Assembly (NCBI GenBank): GCA_018669005.1
Contig: JABJAL010000022.1
Location: forward strand, 39,004-103,003
Reading direction: 5' to 3'
Length of the DNA: 64,000 nucleotides
Source: Nitrospinaceae bacterium
GTDB lineage: Bacteria; UBA8248
The translations under genes were made by a program, and so were the position numbers. The notes under the pieces are model-generated. The model saw only the letters and a list, made by a program, of their open reading frames with translations, did no database searches and was not told the origin of the DNA. How positions within the stretch are numbered: position 1 is the first letter of the stretch; each line of letters starts with the position of its first letter. Shown one piece after another: positions 18,890 to 27,237 of the stretch.

Positions 18890-19186
18890 GTGTTTATTGT
18901 TTCCAATTTCATCAGCGCGAGTGCGACGCTCATCGGGTACGTTTTGACGCTCTACATGTGGCTCATCATCATCCGCGCGCTTCTATCGTGGGTGAATCCC
19001 GATCCCGATAATCCGATAGTCCAGATACTTTATCGCCTGACCGAGCCGGCGCTCTACGCGGTCCGCCGTCGGATGCCCGACATTGGCGGATTGGATCTGA
19101 GCCCAATCATTATTTTGATCGCAATTATGTTTCTTCAAAGTTTTCTGGTCAGAAGCCTTTATGACATCGCTAATTTAATGCGTTGA
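18890..19186 (+). CDS. yggT: YggT family membrane protein
   Basis: Small integral membrane protein of 98 residues with two hydrophobic segments (about 3-27 and 66-88) separated by the conserved WVNPDPDNPIVQILYRLTEP loop, which is the family signature. YggT proteins have been linked to osmotic tolerance and envelope functions, but their mechanism is unclear. The GTG start follows AAAGGGAG. Its position between proC and a DivIVA-like gene is conserved in many bacteria. Confidence 0.92.
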   Translation: MFIVSNFISASATLIGYVLTLYMWLIIIRALLSWVNPDPDNPIVQILYRLTEPALYAVRRRMPDIGGLDLSPIIILIAIMFLQSFLVRSLYDIANLMR

Positions 19187-19211
19187 ACTGCTGCATTGGA
19201 GGACCCGCCCA

Positions 19212-19766
19212 ATGAAAATGACAGGAACGGATATTAGGACACAAGAATTTCCGAAAAAACTTCGTGGCTATGACACGCTCGACGTGATCGCTTTTCTCCA
19301 GTTCGTGGCTGACGAGGTGGATATTCAGAACACCAAATACGGAGAGTTGAGCGAGGAGAATGAGAAATTATCGGTAAGGCTCAAAGAATTGCAGGACAAG
19401 GAAAGTCTCCTTGAGAAGAGTCTTCAGGCTGTCAATGAACTGCGCGAGGAAGTGAAAACCAACTCGAAGACTGCTCTAGATCATTCCCGTGCCGAATCCG
19501 AGAGAATAGTAGCCCAGGCTGAGGAGGCGGCCTCGCGTATCCTTGAGGAGGCGGAATGGAATTCTCGTCGCCTGAAGGATGAAGTCGCCACGCTTGAGAA
19601 ACTGCGGGACAAAACACTCAAAGATCTTGCCGGGCTGCTTCGCACTCAGACAACTCTTCTTGAGAGCGAGGCGCAGCGCCTCGATATCGATATTTCAGAA
19701 ATTTCCGCGTCAAGTGGTTCAAACATCGTTCCGATCAATAAAAAGGCCGAGAGCGAGGGATCGTGA
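19212..19766 (+). CDS. DivIVA-like coiled-coil protein
   Basis: Protein of 184 residues. The N-terminal TQEFPKKLRGYDTLDVIAFL matches the DivIVA membrane-binding domain pattern (F-x-x-x-L-R-G-Y-D-x-x-x-V-x-x-F-L), although the crossed-loop residues differ from Bacillus DivIVA. The rest is nearly all charged heptad-like sequence predicted to form a long coiled coil (about 30-155), ending in a low-complexity tail. In Gram-positives DivIVA marks poles and septa. The role in this organism is inferred, and the neighbours proC, yggT and DUF167 support the family. GGAGG precedes the ATG by nine bases, and its TGA overlaps the next GTG. Confidence 0.82.
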   Translation: MKMTGTDIRTQEFPKKLRGYDTLDVIAFLQFVADEVDIQNTKYGELSEENEKLSVRLKELQDKESLLEKSLQAVNELREEVKTNSKTALDHSRAESERIVAQAEEAASRILEEAEWNSRRLKDEVATLEKLRDKTLKDLAGLLRTQTTLLESEAQRLDIDISEISASSGSNIVPINKKAESEGS

Positions 19767-20068
19767 TTCCCACTCGCCGCGGCGGCGGGGGGGTGAGTTT
19801 CGTGGTCGCGGTCCAGCCTCGGGCCTCGCGGGCGGCCATCGAGGGGGTGCTCGGTGAGGCCCTTAAGGTTCGCCTGACGGCGCCGCCTGTGGATGGTGCC
19901 GCAAACAAGCAGTGTGTCGAGCTACTTGCCAAAGCGTTTGGGGTGCCCAAGAGCAAGGTTGTAATTGTCTCGGGCGCAAGCTCGAAGCGAAAGAGGGTTC
20001 GAATCCTTCACGAGGATTTGTCCGCCATTGAAGACGAACTGGCGGCTCTGATAACAAAAGCCTCCTAA
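19763..20068 (+). CDS. DUF167/YggU family protein
   Basis: Protein of 101 residues of unknown function. The family core is visible: VAVQPRASRAAIEGV, LKVRLTAPPVDGAANKQCVELLAKAFGV, KSKVVIVSGASSKRKRVRI. The GTG start overlaps the TGA of the DivIVA-like gene, so both are probably co-translated. The family often follows yggT; no activity is established. Confidence 0.92.
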   Translation: MIPTRRGGGGVSFVVAVQPRASRAAIEGVLGEALKVRLTAPPVDGAANKQCVELLAKAFGVPKSKVVIVSGASSKRKRVRILHEDLSAIEDELAALITKAS

Positions 20069-20110
20069 ATTTTGACCGGATAGTCCCTGCTCCTGGTTGG
20101 AGATAAAATT

Positions 20111-21160
20111 TTGGAAATCGAAGGTAATTTCAACACGCTCGAATTCAAGGATGGCGCGCTCCGTCTTATTGACCAGCGCCGCCTTCCCGAGGAGGAAAGC
20201 TACGTCGATTGCCGCACCGAGGCCGAGGTGGCTGACGCCATTCGGGATATGGTGGTGCGGGGCGCCCCGGCGATTGGTGTTGCGGCGGCCTATGGAATGG
20301 CGCTCGCCGCCGCCGGTAGCGCAAATTTGTCACAGGCCGAGGAGGTAGCTGCCCTCGATGCTGCCGCCGCGCTGCTGGCGGACACCCGCCCGACGGCGGT
20401 CAATCTGTTTTGGGCGATAAAGAAAATGCTTGCGGCCATCGCCGAGAGCGAATCGACTGGAGAAGACTTGGCGGCAGAGCTTCTTGATCTCGCCCATGAA
20501 ATGCACCGCGAGGATATTGCCATCTGCCGTGAGATTGGAGACCGGGGCGCGGCGCTTCTTGGGCCGGACACGAGCCTTCTTACCCACTGTAATGCCGGTG
20601 CGCTGGCTACGGCGGGCTACGGCACAGCCACCGGGGTGATACGGAGCGGATTTCAAGACGGAAAGGTGAGCCGAGTATTCGTAGATGAGACTCGCCCCTT
20701 TTTACAGGGAGCAAGACTTACCGCCTGGGAGCTATCTCGCGATGATATCCCGGTTGTGGTGATCACTGACAACATGGCGGCTTATTGTATGCAGCAGGGC
20801 AAGATCGGTGCCGTTGTTGTTGGGGCTGATCGCGTGGCGGCGAATGGCGATGTCGCGAACAAGATTGGCACCTATGGGGTGGCTATTCTTGCCCGTGAGC
20901 ATAAGATTCCATTTTATGTGGCCGCTCCTATCAGCACCATTGATCTGGACACGCCAAGCGGGGAAGGGATTCCGATCGAGGAGCGTCCGGAAGAGGAAGT
21001 TCGGCAAATCGGAGGGAAAATGATCACTCCCGAGGGGGTGGAAGTGTTCAATCCGGCCTTCGATGTAACACCCGCCTCGATGGTGGACGGCCTCATCACC
21101 GAGCGGGGGATAGTTCGGTTGTCGAAGGGCGAGAGCGTCACAAAGCTATATGACTCCTAA
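20111..21160 (+). CDS. mtnA: S-methyl-5-thioribose-1-phosphate isomerase
   Basis: Enzyme of 349 residues of the methionine salvage pathway, converting methylthioribose-1-phosphate to methylthioribulose-1-phosphate. Motifs include [14 protein letters not shown] near residue 55, [12 protein letters not shown] with the catalytic cysteine, [17 protein letters not shown] and [20 protein letters not shown] with the catalytic aspartate, then [17 protein letters not shown]. The start is a TTG at 20111 preceded by GGAG at eight bases; no better ATG exists upstream. It is the last gene before the tRNA-Asp. No other methionine-salvage genes are in the window. Confidence 0.94.
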   Translation: MEIEGNFNTLEFKDGALRLIDQRRLPEEESYVDCRTEAEVADAIRDMVVRGAPAIGVAAAYGMALAAAGSANLSQAEEVAALDAAAALLADTRPTAVNLFWAIKKMLAAIAESESTGEDLAAELLDLAHEMHREDIAICREIGDRGAALLGPDTSLLTHCNAGALATAGYGTATGVIRSGFQDGKVSRVFVDETRPFLQGARLTAWELSRDDIPVVVITDNMAAYCMQQGKIGAVVVGADRVAANGDVANKIGTYGVAILAREHKIPFYVAAPISTIDLDTPSGEGIPIEERPEEEVRQIGGKMITPEGVEVFNPAFDVTPASMVDGLITERGIVRLSKGESVTKLYDS

Positions 21161-21222
21161 TTGTACTGTAATCAAATAGATGGAAAGTGTGTTTCGTTGG
21201 TGCCCAAGGTGCGTGGGGCATG

Positions 21223-21251
21223 TTGACTTGAAAAAGGCGGCGGCATATAAA
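21223..21251 (+). promoter_or_regulatory. Sigma70-type promoter of tRNA-Asp
   Basis: TTGACT (21223-21228) and TATAAA (21246-21251) are separated by exactly 17 bases, about 41 bases upstream of the mature tRNA 5' end. This is the only good match in the gap after mtnA. Confidence 0.8.
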
Positions 21252-21292
21252 CTGATTCGCCTTACCAATTGGCGACAAATTAGAATAACGTG

Positions 21293-21369
21293 GGGGCTGT
21301 AGCGAAGCTGGTTATCGCGCCGGCCTGTCAAGCCGGAGATCGCGGGTTCGATCCCCGTCAGCCCCGCCA
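21293..21369 (+). tRNA. tRNA-Asp (anticodon GTC)
   Basis: A full cloverleaf of 77 bases including encoded CCA. The acceptor stem GGGGCTG pairs with CAGCCCC, the D arm is TAGC..GCTGG, and the anticodon stem CCGGC/GCCGG encloses loop CTGTCAA, giving anticodon GTC. The T arm reads GCGGGTTCGATCCCCGT. The discriminator base is G73, an aspartate identity element. It is followed by an intrinsic terminator. Confidence 0.98.
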
Positions 21370-21380
21370 TTTTTTTAAAA

Positions 21381-21412
21381 GCCGCTAGGGTGCATCCTGG
21401 CGGTTTTTTTTC
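21381..21412 (+). terminator. Intrinsic terminator of tRNA-Asp
   Basis: GCCGCTAGG pairs with CCTGGCGGT over nine positions (two G-T) around a short loop and is followed directly by about nine T residues. Confidence 0.85.
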
Positions 21413-21438
21413 CAGGCTTTTTTGAGGAGGGGAGACAG

Positions 21439-23118
21439 ATGAGTGGAAATGAGGAACTGATTCACGCAGGCAAAGCGATCGCCGATGCCCTCGTCAGGGA
21501 GAATGTTAAAAAAGTATTTTGTCTTCCCGGCTCGCACGTTCTTCAAATCTACGATGGATTGCGGCAGGCGCCATCGATCCAGCTAGTCACCTGTAAGATG
21601 GAGCCGAATATCTCTCTGATGGCGGACGCCTATGGCCGCATATCAGGAGAGCCTGGCGTCGGACTGACGACTGCCGGACCAGGGGCCATCAACTCGCTTG
21701 CTGGCGTTGCTCAGGCCTACGGCGCCGCCTCCCCGATGGTCCACCTCACGGGCTCTGTTCCCCTCAACGCCTCGCGCGAGGCGTTTCATGGCGTGGACAA
21801 CCCTGAGTTCACGGTCGATATGTTTCGACACGCAACGAAGTGGAGCGTTCGCCTTGAGCGTCTTGAGGATATTCCCGCCGTCATGGCCAAGGCTTTCCAC
21901 ATTGCCCGGAGCGGCCGACCGGGCCCTGTGCATGTCGAGTTTCCGCGTGCTACCGACTACGCGCCTTTTATTCTACAGCCAGAGCGGGTGTCGTATCCCG
22001 TCAGCAGCTCTCAGCCGGCTGAGGTGGTCGAGCCGACGCGAGAGGATGTCGAGCAGGTGGCCCAGCGAATCCTGGACGCGAAGCTCCCCGTTTTTTGTGC
22101 GGGAAAGGGCGTGATCCGCAAAGGGGCGATGGAGGAGTTGGCCAAACTCTCGGAAATGTTTTCCATCCCGGTGGTCTATCCCCAGGATGCGATGGGCGTA
22201 ATACGGGATGATCATCCCTTTGCGGCTGGACATTATGCCCCGGCGCGGCAGGACCCGCGATTTAAATATGTTATGGAAGACGCCGACCTGATTGTGTCGA
22301 TAGGCCTCAGGGCGGATACCGCCGAGGTGGATCATCTTGAGGCGTTTGGGCCCTCCGATAGGATTCTCGTTGGCTTCGACAATGCTGAGGATGAGCATTA
22401 TTCGAAAAAAGATGAGTTCGTGGCCGACCCAAAATTGTTCATGACGCTACTTTTGGAGCGAATGAGCAAAGAGTCCCGGCCGCCCAACGAGGAACTCAAA
22501 AGCGAGATTGCCCGAATCCGCACCGAGTATCGAACTGCCGTCCGCGCCCATCTGGACGGCTCGCGGGATAACGTTCCGGTGCATCCTGGATTTATCATCG
22601 AGTCCATTGCCGACTGGGTGGGGCCTGACGATGTGGTTGTCAGCGATGTGGGCAACAGCCAGATGTGGAGCCGCTACTATATTCCCATCCATCATCATGA
22701 ATCGCTCATGCAGTCGGGCGTGTGGAACGCGATGTCGTTCTGCCTGCCGTCTGCGATTGTGGCCAAGCTTGAATACCCGGACCGAAACGTGGTGGGCATC
22801 TCGGGCGACGGGGCCTTTTTGATGACGATTGGCGATTTTGTCACTGCTTGTGAGTACGGGGCGAACGTGGTTTTCGTTGTCTTCAACGACGGCGCTTTCT
22901 CGCAGATGGTTGGCCAGCAGACGAACCTCTACGGCGAATCCTACGGGAGCAATTTTGAGAGTCCCAATTTTGCTGAAATAGCGACGGCCTGCGGCGGTTT
23001 CGGTATTCGCGTTGATGAGCCAGGCGCGCTCAAGCCTGCACTGGAGGCGGCAAGAGCCTCGGGGCTTGCTGCCATCGTCGATGTCGTCACCACGTTTCAG
23101 CCAACGCCCCCTTATTAA
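21439..23118 (+). CDS. Thiamine diphosphate-dependent enzyme (acetolactate synthase-like large subunit)
   Basis: Protein of 559 residues with the three-domain layout of ThDP decarboxylase/acetolactate synthase enzymes. The N-terminal Pyr domain has VFCLPGSHVLQIYDGL and CKMEPNISLMADAYGR (catalytic Glu about 53), then GVGLTTAGPGAINSLAG. The central domain lies about 190-320, and the C-terminal PP domain has the GDG..N cofactor motif in GDGAFLMTIGDFV and VVFNDGAF. The specific substrate cannot be read. No regulatory ilvN-type subunit follows, so biosynthetic acetolactate synthase is less likely than a 2-oxoacid-metabolising paralogue. GGAGG precedes the ATG; the D-2-hydroxyacid dehydrogenase 21 bp downstream points to 2-oxo/2-hydroxyacid substrates. 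Confidence 0.88.
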   Translation: MSGNEELIHAGKAIADALVRENVKKVFCLPGSHVLQIYDGLRQAPSIQLVTCKMEPNISLMADAYGRISGEPGVGLTTAGPGAINSLAGVAQAYGAASPMVHLTGSVPLNASREAFHGVDNPEFTVDMFRHATKWSVRLERLEDIPAVMAKAFHIARSGRPGPVHVEFPRATDYAPFILQPERVSYPVSSSQPAEVVEPTREDVEQVAQRILDAKLPVFCAGKGVIRKGAMEELAKLSEMFSIPVVYPQDAMGVIRDDHPFAAGHYAPARQDPRFKYVMEDADLIVSIGLRADTAEVDHLEAFGPSDRILVGFDNAEDEHYSKKDEFVADPKLFMTLLLERMSKESRPPNEELKSEIARIRTEYRTAVRAHLDGSRDNVPVHPGFIIESIADWVGPDDVVVSDVGNSQMWSRYYIPIHHHESLMQSGVWNAMSFCLPSAIVAKLEYPDRNVVGISGDGAFLMTIGDFVTACEYGANVVFVVFNDGAFSQMVGQQTNLYGESYGSNFESPNFAEIATACGGFGIRVDEPGALKPALEAARASGLAAIVDVVTTFQPTPPY

Positions 23119-23139
23119 GGGCTTAATCGAGGTCGCGAA

Positions 23140-24129
23140 ATGTCAAAGGGCATTGCTTGGGTCACCACACCGTTTGTTTTGAACTACGATGATCCGGACG
23201 AGCTTTTTCGCCCCCTGGCCGAGGCGACCGGCCTTGAGATCCGCATAGACGGTGCTCGCCCGCAATTCACTGAAGAGGATATGCTCAAGGAGTTGCCCGG
23301 CGTGGTTGCGACCATTGCCGGCGCAGAGCCCTATACCCGCCGGGTTTTTGAAAGCGCCCCTGACTTAAAAATTGTTTCGCGCTCAGGTGTCGGCCTGAAT
23401 GCCATCGATTTGTCCGCCGCCACGGCGAGCGGTGTGGTCGTCACCAATGCGGTCGGGCAAAACGCCGTTTCGGTGGCCGAGCACACGATGGCGATTCTAC
23501 TGGCGGCGGCGAGGCGGGTGCCCTGGATGGAGGAGAGGTTCCGCAAGGGCGCCTGGCGGGATGTTCAGGTCCCCATGGCCCCGCTGATGGGCAAGACCAT
23601 CGGTATTCTTGGGTTCGGCAACATCGGAAGACGGGTGGCGAGGCGGGCCGCCGCTTTTGATATGAAAATCGTTGCCTACGATCCCCTCGAGAATAAAGAG
23701 GCCGCCGCTGAGGTCGGAGCAGAGTTTCTTCCAATTGAAGAGGTGGCGAGACAAGCCGATTTTCTTTGCTGCCACGTTCCGCTCTCGCCTGAAACACAAG
23801 ATCTTATCGACAAGGATTTGCTCGCGCTCATGAAACCGGGTGCGTTTGTTATCAACACATCACGGGGCGGGCTCGTGAATCTCGATGCGATTGCCGATGC
23901 GCTTGATCGAGGTGCTATCCGAGGCGCCGCGCTCGACGTATTTACCTCGGAGCCGCCTGATTACAGCCATCCGATTTTCTCGATGGAGAACGTGGTGCTC
24001 ACACCACATGCGGCCGGGCGGGGCGAGGATGCGATTTACAACACCGTGCGCCATGCGATGAACTGCATCACGGAATACCTCGCAGGGCGCATGCCCCCGG
24101 ATGTCGCCAATCCGGAAGTATTCGAATAG
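23140..24129 (+). CDS. D-2-hydroxyacid dehydrogenase (phosphoglycerate dehydrogenase-like)
   Basis: NAD(H)-dependent oxidoreductase of 329 residues that interconverts a 2-oxoacid and a D-2-hydroxyacid. The nucleotide motif GKTIGILGFGNIGRRVARRA is central. The catalytic triad is seen as Arg in NTSRGGLVN, Glu in DVFTSEPPD and His in LTPHAAGRG. It lacks the C-terminal ACT domain of long serine-pathway SerA enzymes. It lies 21 bp after the ThDP enzyme and probably shares its transcript; the exact substrate is unknown. Confidence 0.88.
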   Translation: MSKGIAWVTTPFVLNYDDPDELFRPLAEATGLEIRIDGARPQFTEEDMLKELPGVVATIAGAEPYTRRVFESAPDLKIVSRSGVGLNAIDLSAATASGVVVTNAVGQNAVSVAEHTMAILLAAARRVPWMEERFRKGAWRDVQVPMAPLMGKTIGILGFGNIGRRVARRAAAFDMKIVAYDPLENKEAAAEVGAEFLPIEEVARQADFLCCHVPLSPETQDLIDKDLLALMKPGAFVINTSRGGLVNLDAIADALDRGAIRGAALDVFTSEPPDYSHPIFSMENVVLTPHAAGRGEDAIYNTVRHAMNCITEYLAGRMPPDVANPEVFE

Positions 24130-24195
24130 ACCGCTTAAAAAAATCACGTATGGCTCCTTAACGTATTTTGCTCAACACCCGTATTTTTCGTTTCG

Positions 24196-24223
24196 TTGAC
24201 TTTTTGTTAAGCCCCCATATAGT
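24196..24223 (+). promoter_or_regulatory. Candidate promoter of the MarR-type gene
   Basis: TTGACT (24196-24201) and TATAGT (24218-24223) stand 16 bases apart, about 39 bases before the MarR gene. An imperfect inverted repeat (TTGAC, then GTTAA) overlaps the -35 and could be an operator. Inference from sequence only. Confidence 0.5.
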
Positions 24224-24261
24224 ATGTGGCCATATCATCAACGTTATTCTTGAGGTAGCCG

Positions 24262-24798
24262 ATGTTTTATATGCGTGAGCTTCCCACCAGGGATCTGCTC
24301 GACGCCGTGGGCCAAGTGTTTCCGGAACTCGATCCCACGGCTGTCGAGGCGTGTTATTTTCTTCTGCGTACGGGAACAGATGTTCTCACGGCGTTCGATG
24401 AAAACCTCTCCCGCTATAATATCTCTCAGTCTCGATTTATCGTGCTCTTGCTTCTCAAGCGCCTTGAGCTACGCGAGGTCCCTGATGGCGACATAAGCCC
24501 CTCGAAACTCGCCGAGCTGGCGGGCGTAAGCCGAGGAACCATGACAGGGCTTCTCTCCGGCCTTGAGCGTGACGGTTTAATCGAGCGTAAACTCTATAGT
24601 GGTGACCGCCGGAGATTTTCTATACTCATGACCGAAAAGGGCAAGAAAACGCTCGATAATATATTTCCCGAATACTACAACCGCATCGCGGGATTGATGT
24701 CGGGTCTTAACGAGGAGGAAAGACTCACGCTGATAAAACTCTTGAACAAAGTAAAAGACGGGGTGCCCTCGTTGCGAATTTCTAACGGACAAACATAA
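24262..24798 (+). CDS. MarR-family transcriptional regulator
   Basis: Winged-helix regulator of 178 residues. Helices around residues 45-75 (RYNISQSRFIVLLLLKRLEL) lead to the recognition helix SKLAELAGVSRGTMTGLLSGL and the wing IERKLYSGDRRRFSILMTEKG, the classic MarR layout. Length is slightly above the typical 140-160 owing to an N-terminal extension. MarR proteins usually respond to aromatic or other small ligands and repress neighbours. It sits between the ThDP/dehydrogenase pair and the LLM flavoenzyme and could control either. ATG follows TTGAGG. Confidence 0.9.
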   Translation: MFYMRELPTRDLLDAVGQVFPELDPTAVEACYFLLRTGTDVLTAFDENLSRYNISQSRFIVLLLLKRLELREVPDGDISPSKLAELAGVSRGTMTGLLSGLERDGLIERKLYSGDRRRFSILMTEKGKKTLDNIFPEYYNRIAGLMSGLNEEERLTLIKLLNKVKDGVPSLRISNGQT

Positions 24799-24821
24799 TT
24801 TTTTTAAGGGAGATGGATTAG

Positions 24822-26066
24822 ATGCCCAAGCCGAAAGTTATTGTTCAACTTTATCCGATGCTGCCCAGCGAGGATCGAGCGGATCGAGAAAAAAAGCGTC
24901 CTCTTGGAAGAAATAAAGAGCTTTACAACAAGGTCATTCACGACTGGATGGATATCGTGAAAGTGGCCGATGATATTGGCGTTTGGGGCGTTAGTACGAT
25001 TGAACACCATCTTCACTCCGAGGGCTATGAAGTGGGCCCGAACCCGGGAATTTTAAACGCCTGGTGGGCCTCCAATGTTAAGAACACCCGCATCGGCGCC
25101 CTGGGCTACGTTATGTCGGCGCGAGATCCCATTCGTGTTGCCGAGGAGTGCGCCATTCTCGACCACATTTCCAACGGAAAATTCTTCTGTGGTGTGGCGC
25201 GCGGTTATCAATCGCGTTGGACAAATATTCTGGGGCAGGGCTCCGAATCGGTGGCGACCGTCGCCCGCTACCTGGGCGGCAAAGACGATATCCGAAACCG
25301 CAAGATGTTCGAGGAGCGGGTGGAAATGCTTCTCAAATGCTGGACAGAGGATTCTGTCGAACTGAATGGAGAATTTTATCAGGCGCCATATCCAATAGAT
25401 GAGGGAATTGAGTATCCGGCCTGGAAGAGTGCTAGAGACGCAGGTGCCGAGGGGGAAATCGACGAAAATGGGCGGGTGCGGCGGATCAGTGTTTGCCCGC
25501 CTCCCTACCAGGACCCTCATCCCCCGGTTTTTCAGGCAGTTAGCGCTAGTGCCGACTCCATCAAGTTCGCGGCGCGGCATGGCTTCCGCCCCACATATTT
25601 CACGAAGATCGAAAAAATGGAGGAGTTTAGCCATCTCTATGTGGAGGAGAGCAAGAAAGCTGGCCACAATTTCGTGTTGGGCGAGCGCCAGAACATGTGC
25701 CGCTGGATCCATGTTGCGGATTCCGAAAAAGGATATGACGAGAAACTTCGCAAATACGATCAGGACATTTACCAGAATTTCTATGTCCCCTTCTTCCCAC
25801 AATTCCCGGACGACACCTCGAATATTGATTGGATCGAGAACATCAAGCAAAGCGGAATTTTTCATGGTGGCACGCTCGATCAGCTGACCGAGCAGTTCGT
25901 GAAGGCCTACGAGATAGTGCCCGCCGAGTTCATCACGCTGATATGGCACTATGCCCAGCAGCCCAAGGACGAGGTGATTTATGAGCTCAAAACATTCATG
26001 GAAAAGGTCATTCCCGAGCTTGAGGCGCCAGCCGGAAATAACGTGACGGTGGGTGGCGTTGCCTAG
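24822..26066 (+). CDS. LLM-class flavin-dependent oxidoreductase (luciferase-like monooxygenase)
   Basis: Protein of 414 residues with a luciferase-like TIM barrel. Typical segments are GVWGVSTIEHHLHSEGY near the N-terminus, IGALGYVMSARDPIRVAEE and ILDHISNGKFFCGVARGY, where the family has its GR-x-x-GVGRG flavin-site motif. A long insert near residues 190-230 precedes the substrate loop ICPPPYQDPHPPVF. It would oxidise an organic substrate using reduced flavin and O2; the substrate is not readable. It begins 23 bp after the MarR gene and precedes a cyclase-family hydrolase, suggesting a catabolic unit. Confidence 0.88.
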   Translation: MPKPKVIVQLYPMLPSEDRADREKKRPLGRNKELYNKVIHDWMDIVKVADDIGVWGVSTIEHHLHSEGYEVGPNPGILNAWWASNVKNTRIGALGYVMSARDPIRVAEECAILDHISNGKFFCGVARGYQSRWTNILGQGSESVATVARYLGGKDDIRNRKMFEERVEMLLKCWTEDSVELNGEFYQAPYPIDEGIEYPAWKSARDAGAEGEIDENGRVRRISVCPPPYQDPHPPVFQAVSASADSIKFAARHGFRPTYFTKIEKMEEFSHLYVEESKKAGHNFVLGERQNMCRWIHVADSEKGYDEKLRKYDQDIYQNFYVPFFPQFPDDTSNIDWIENIKQSGIFHGGTLDQLTEQFVKAYEIVPAEFITLIWHYAQQPKDEVIYELKTFMEKVIPELEAPAGNNVTVGGVA

Positions 26067-26231
26067 GCGGTTGCCTAGACAACAATTGGGCAGTTGCCTT
26101 AGCAGCGGTTTTTGAATTGTTGAATCATAGGTCCTCGCGCCGCTGAACGAAAGATTACTGAACTTGAGTTAACAACTCTTGAATTAATAATTGTCGAATT
26201 CCAGTCCTCTATTTTAAAAAGGGAGGGGAAG

Positions 26232-26945
26232 ATGTACCAGATCGTGGATCTCAGCCAGGAAATCTATACCGATGCCCCGAGGTTTCCCGGGCATCCGGCT
26301 ACGAAAATCGAGTACATCGCGCGCCACGAAGACATGGAGAACGCTCCCATCAAGCCCAAGGACATCACCTATGCGGCGATGATGCTCCACATGTGCGACC
26401 ACGGGCCGACCCATACCGACTCGGTGAGCCATATCGACGAGCGCCAGACGGCGCCCAATATTGACCAATCTCCCCTGACGAATTTCTTCACGCGTGGGAT
26501 TGCGCTTGATTTTACGGGAAAGGTCGAGCCCAAAGAGGAGATATCGCTCGCTCTTATGCAGGATGAACTCACGAGCCTCGGGCTGACACCCCCCAAGGAT
26601 GGAACCGTCCTCTTTACCGGGGGCCACTACAAGCGAACGTTTCCGGGTGACGCATATATCTCCGAATATCCGGGCCTGGGTCGAGAGGCGGCTGATTTTC
26701 TCTATCGCGAATGCGGGGTGGTCAATATTGGCCAGGATGCGCCTAGCATCGATGCGGCCATTAACGCTAATGAGCTGACGTTTCCCTGCCATGTCATCTG
26801 CCGGGAACTCCAGCGCCACAACACCGAAAACCTTGCCAACATTGAGGAAGTGGCTGGCAAGGAGTTTCTCTACGTTGGGCTGCCCCTCAAAATCAGGAGC
26901 GGAACCGGATCGCCAGTGCGTGCCACGGCGATTCTGAACCTCTAA
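26232..26945 (+). CDS. Cyclase-family / kynurenine formamidase-like metal hydrolase
   Basis: Protein of 237 residues beginning MYQIVDLSQEIYTDAPRFPGHP, the family's N-terminal pattern. The metal-binding motif H-x-x-x-H-x-x-x-H is visible as MCDHGPTHTDSVSHID. Members hydrolyse amide or cyclic substrates such as N-formylkynurenine or isatin, often in aromatic degradation. Here the neighbours are a flavin monooxygenase and transport genes. GGGAGGGG precedes the ATG by 7-8 bases. The 165-bp gap upstream shows nothing recognisable. Confidence 0.85.
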   Translation: MYQIVDLSQEIYTDAPRFPGHPATKIEYIARHEDMENAPIKPKDITYAAMMLHMCDHGPTHTDSVSHIDERQTAPNIDQSPLTNFFTRGIALDFTGKVEPKEEISLALMQDELTSLGLTPPKDGTVLFTGGHYKRTFPGDAYISEYPGLGREAADFLYRECGVVNIGQDAPSIDAAINANELTFPCHVICRELQRHNTENLANIEEVAGKEFLYVGLPLKIRSGTGSPVRATAILNL

Positions 26946-26970
26946 GGGGGATAATTTTAATCCCTTGGAG
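26940..26970 (+). terminator. Weak hairpin at the cyclase stop
   Basis: CTCTAAGGG pairs with CCCTTGGAG (one G-T) around a 13-base region. There is no T tract, so termination would be weak or factor-dependent. Confidence 0.3.
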
Positions 26971-27036
26971 CGAATCTTTCGTTCTATCGGTGTATGAACA
27001 AGATTTTCGGTCAAATTAGTCTGATTAAATTATTTT

Positions 27037-27065
27037 TTGCGGATTTCCAGAATTTCGTGTAATAT
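27037..27065 (+). promoter_or_regulatory. Candidate promoter of first substrate-binding protein
   Basis: TTGCGG (27037-27042), a 17-base spacer, then TAATAT (27060-27065). The leader to the ATG at 27238 would be about 165 bases. The AT-rich upstream sequence is consistent, but the -35 is imperfect. Confidence 0.4.
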
Positions 27066-27237
27066 ATTCTTACTTATTGACAAAGTTTAGTTTCATTTTT
27101 GGAGGGCATATTTTCCGCTTCATCAGGGAGAGTTTTCCTCAAAAACCCTCTGGGGTGTGATGTAACTCTTGGTTTCATCTGATTTACGGAAGTTGCCGCT
27201 TCTTATTTGCAGTTCACTTACATGGAGGAAGTACCAG

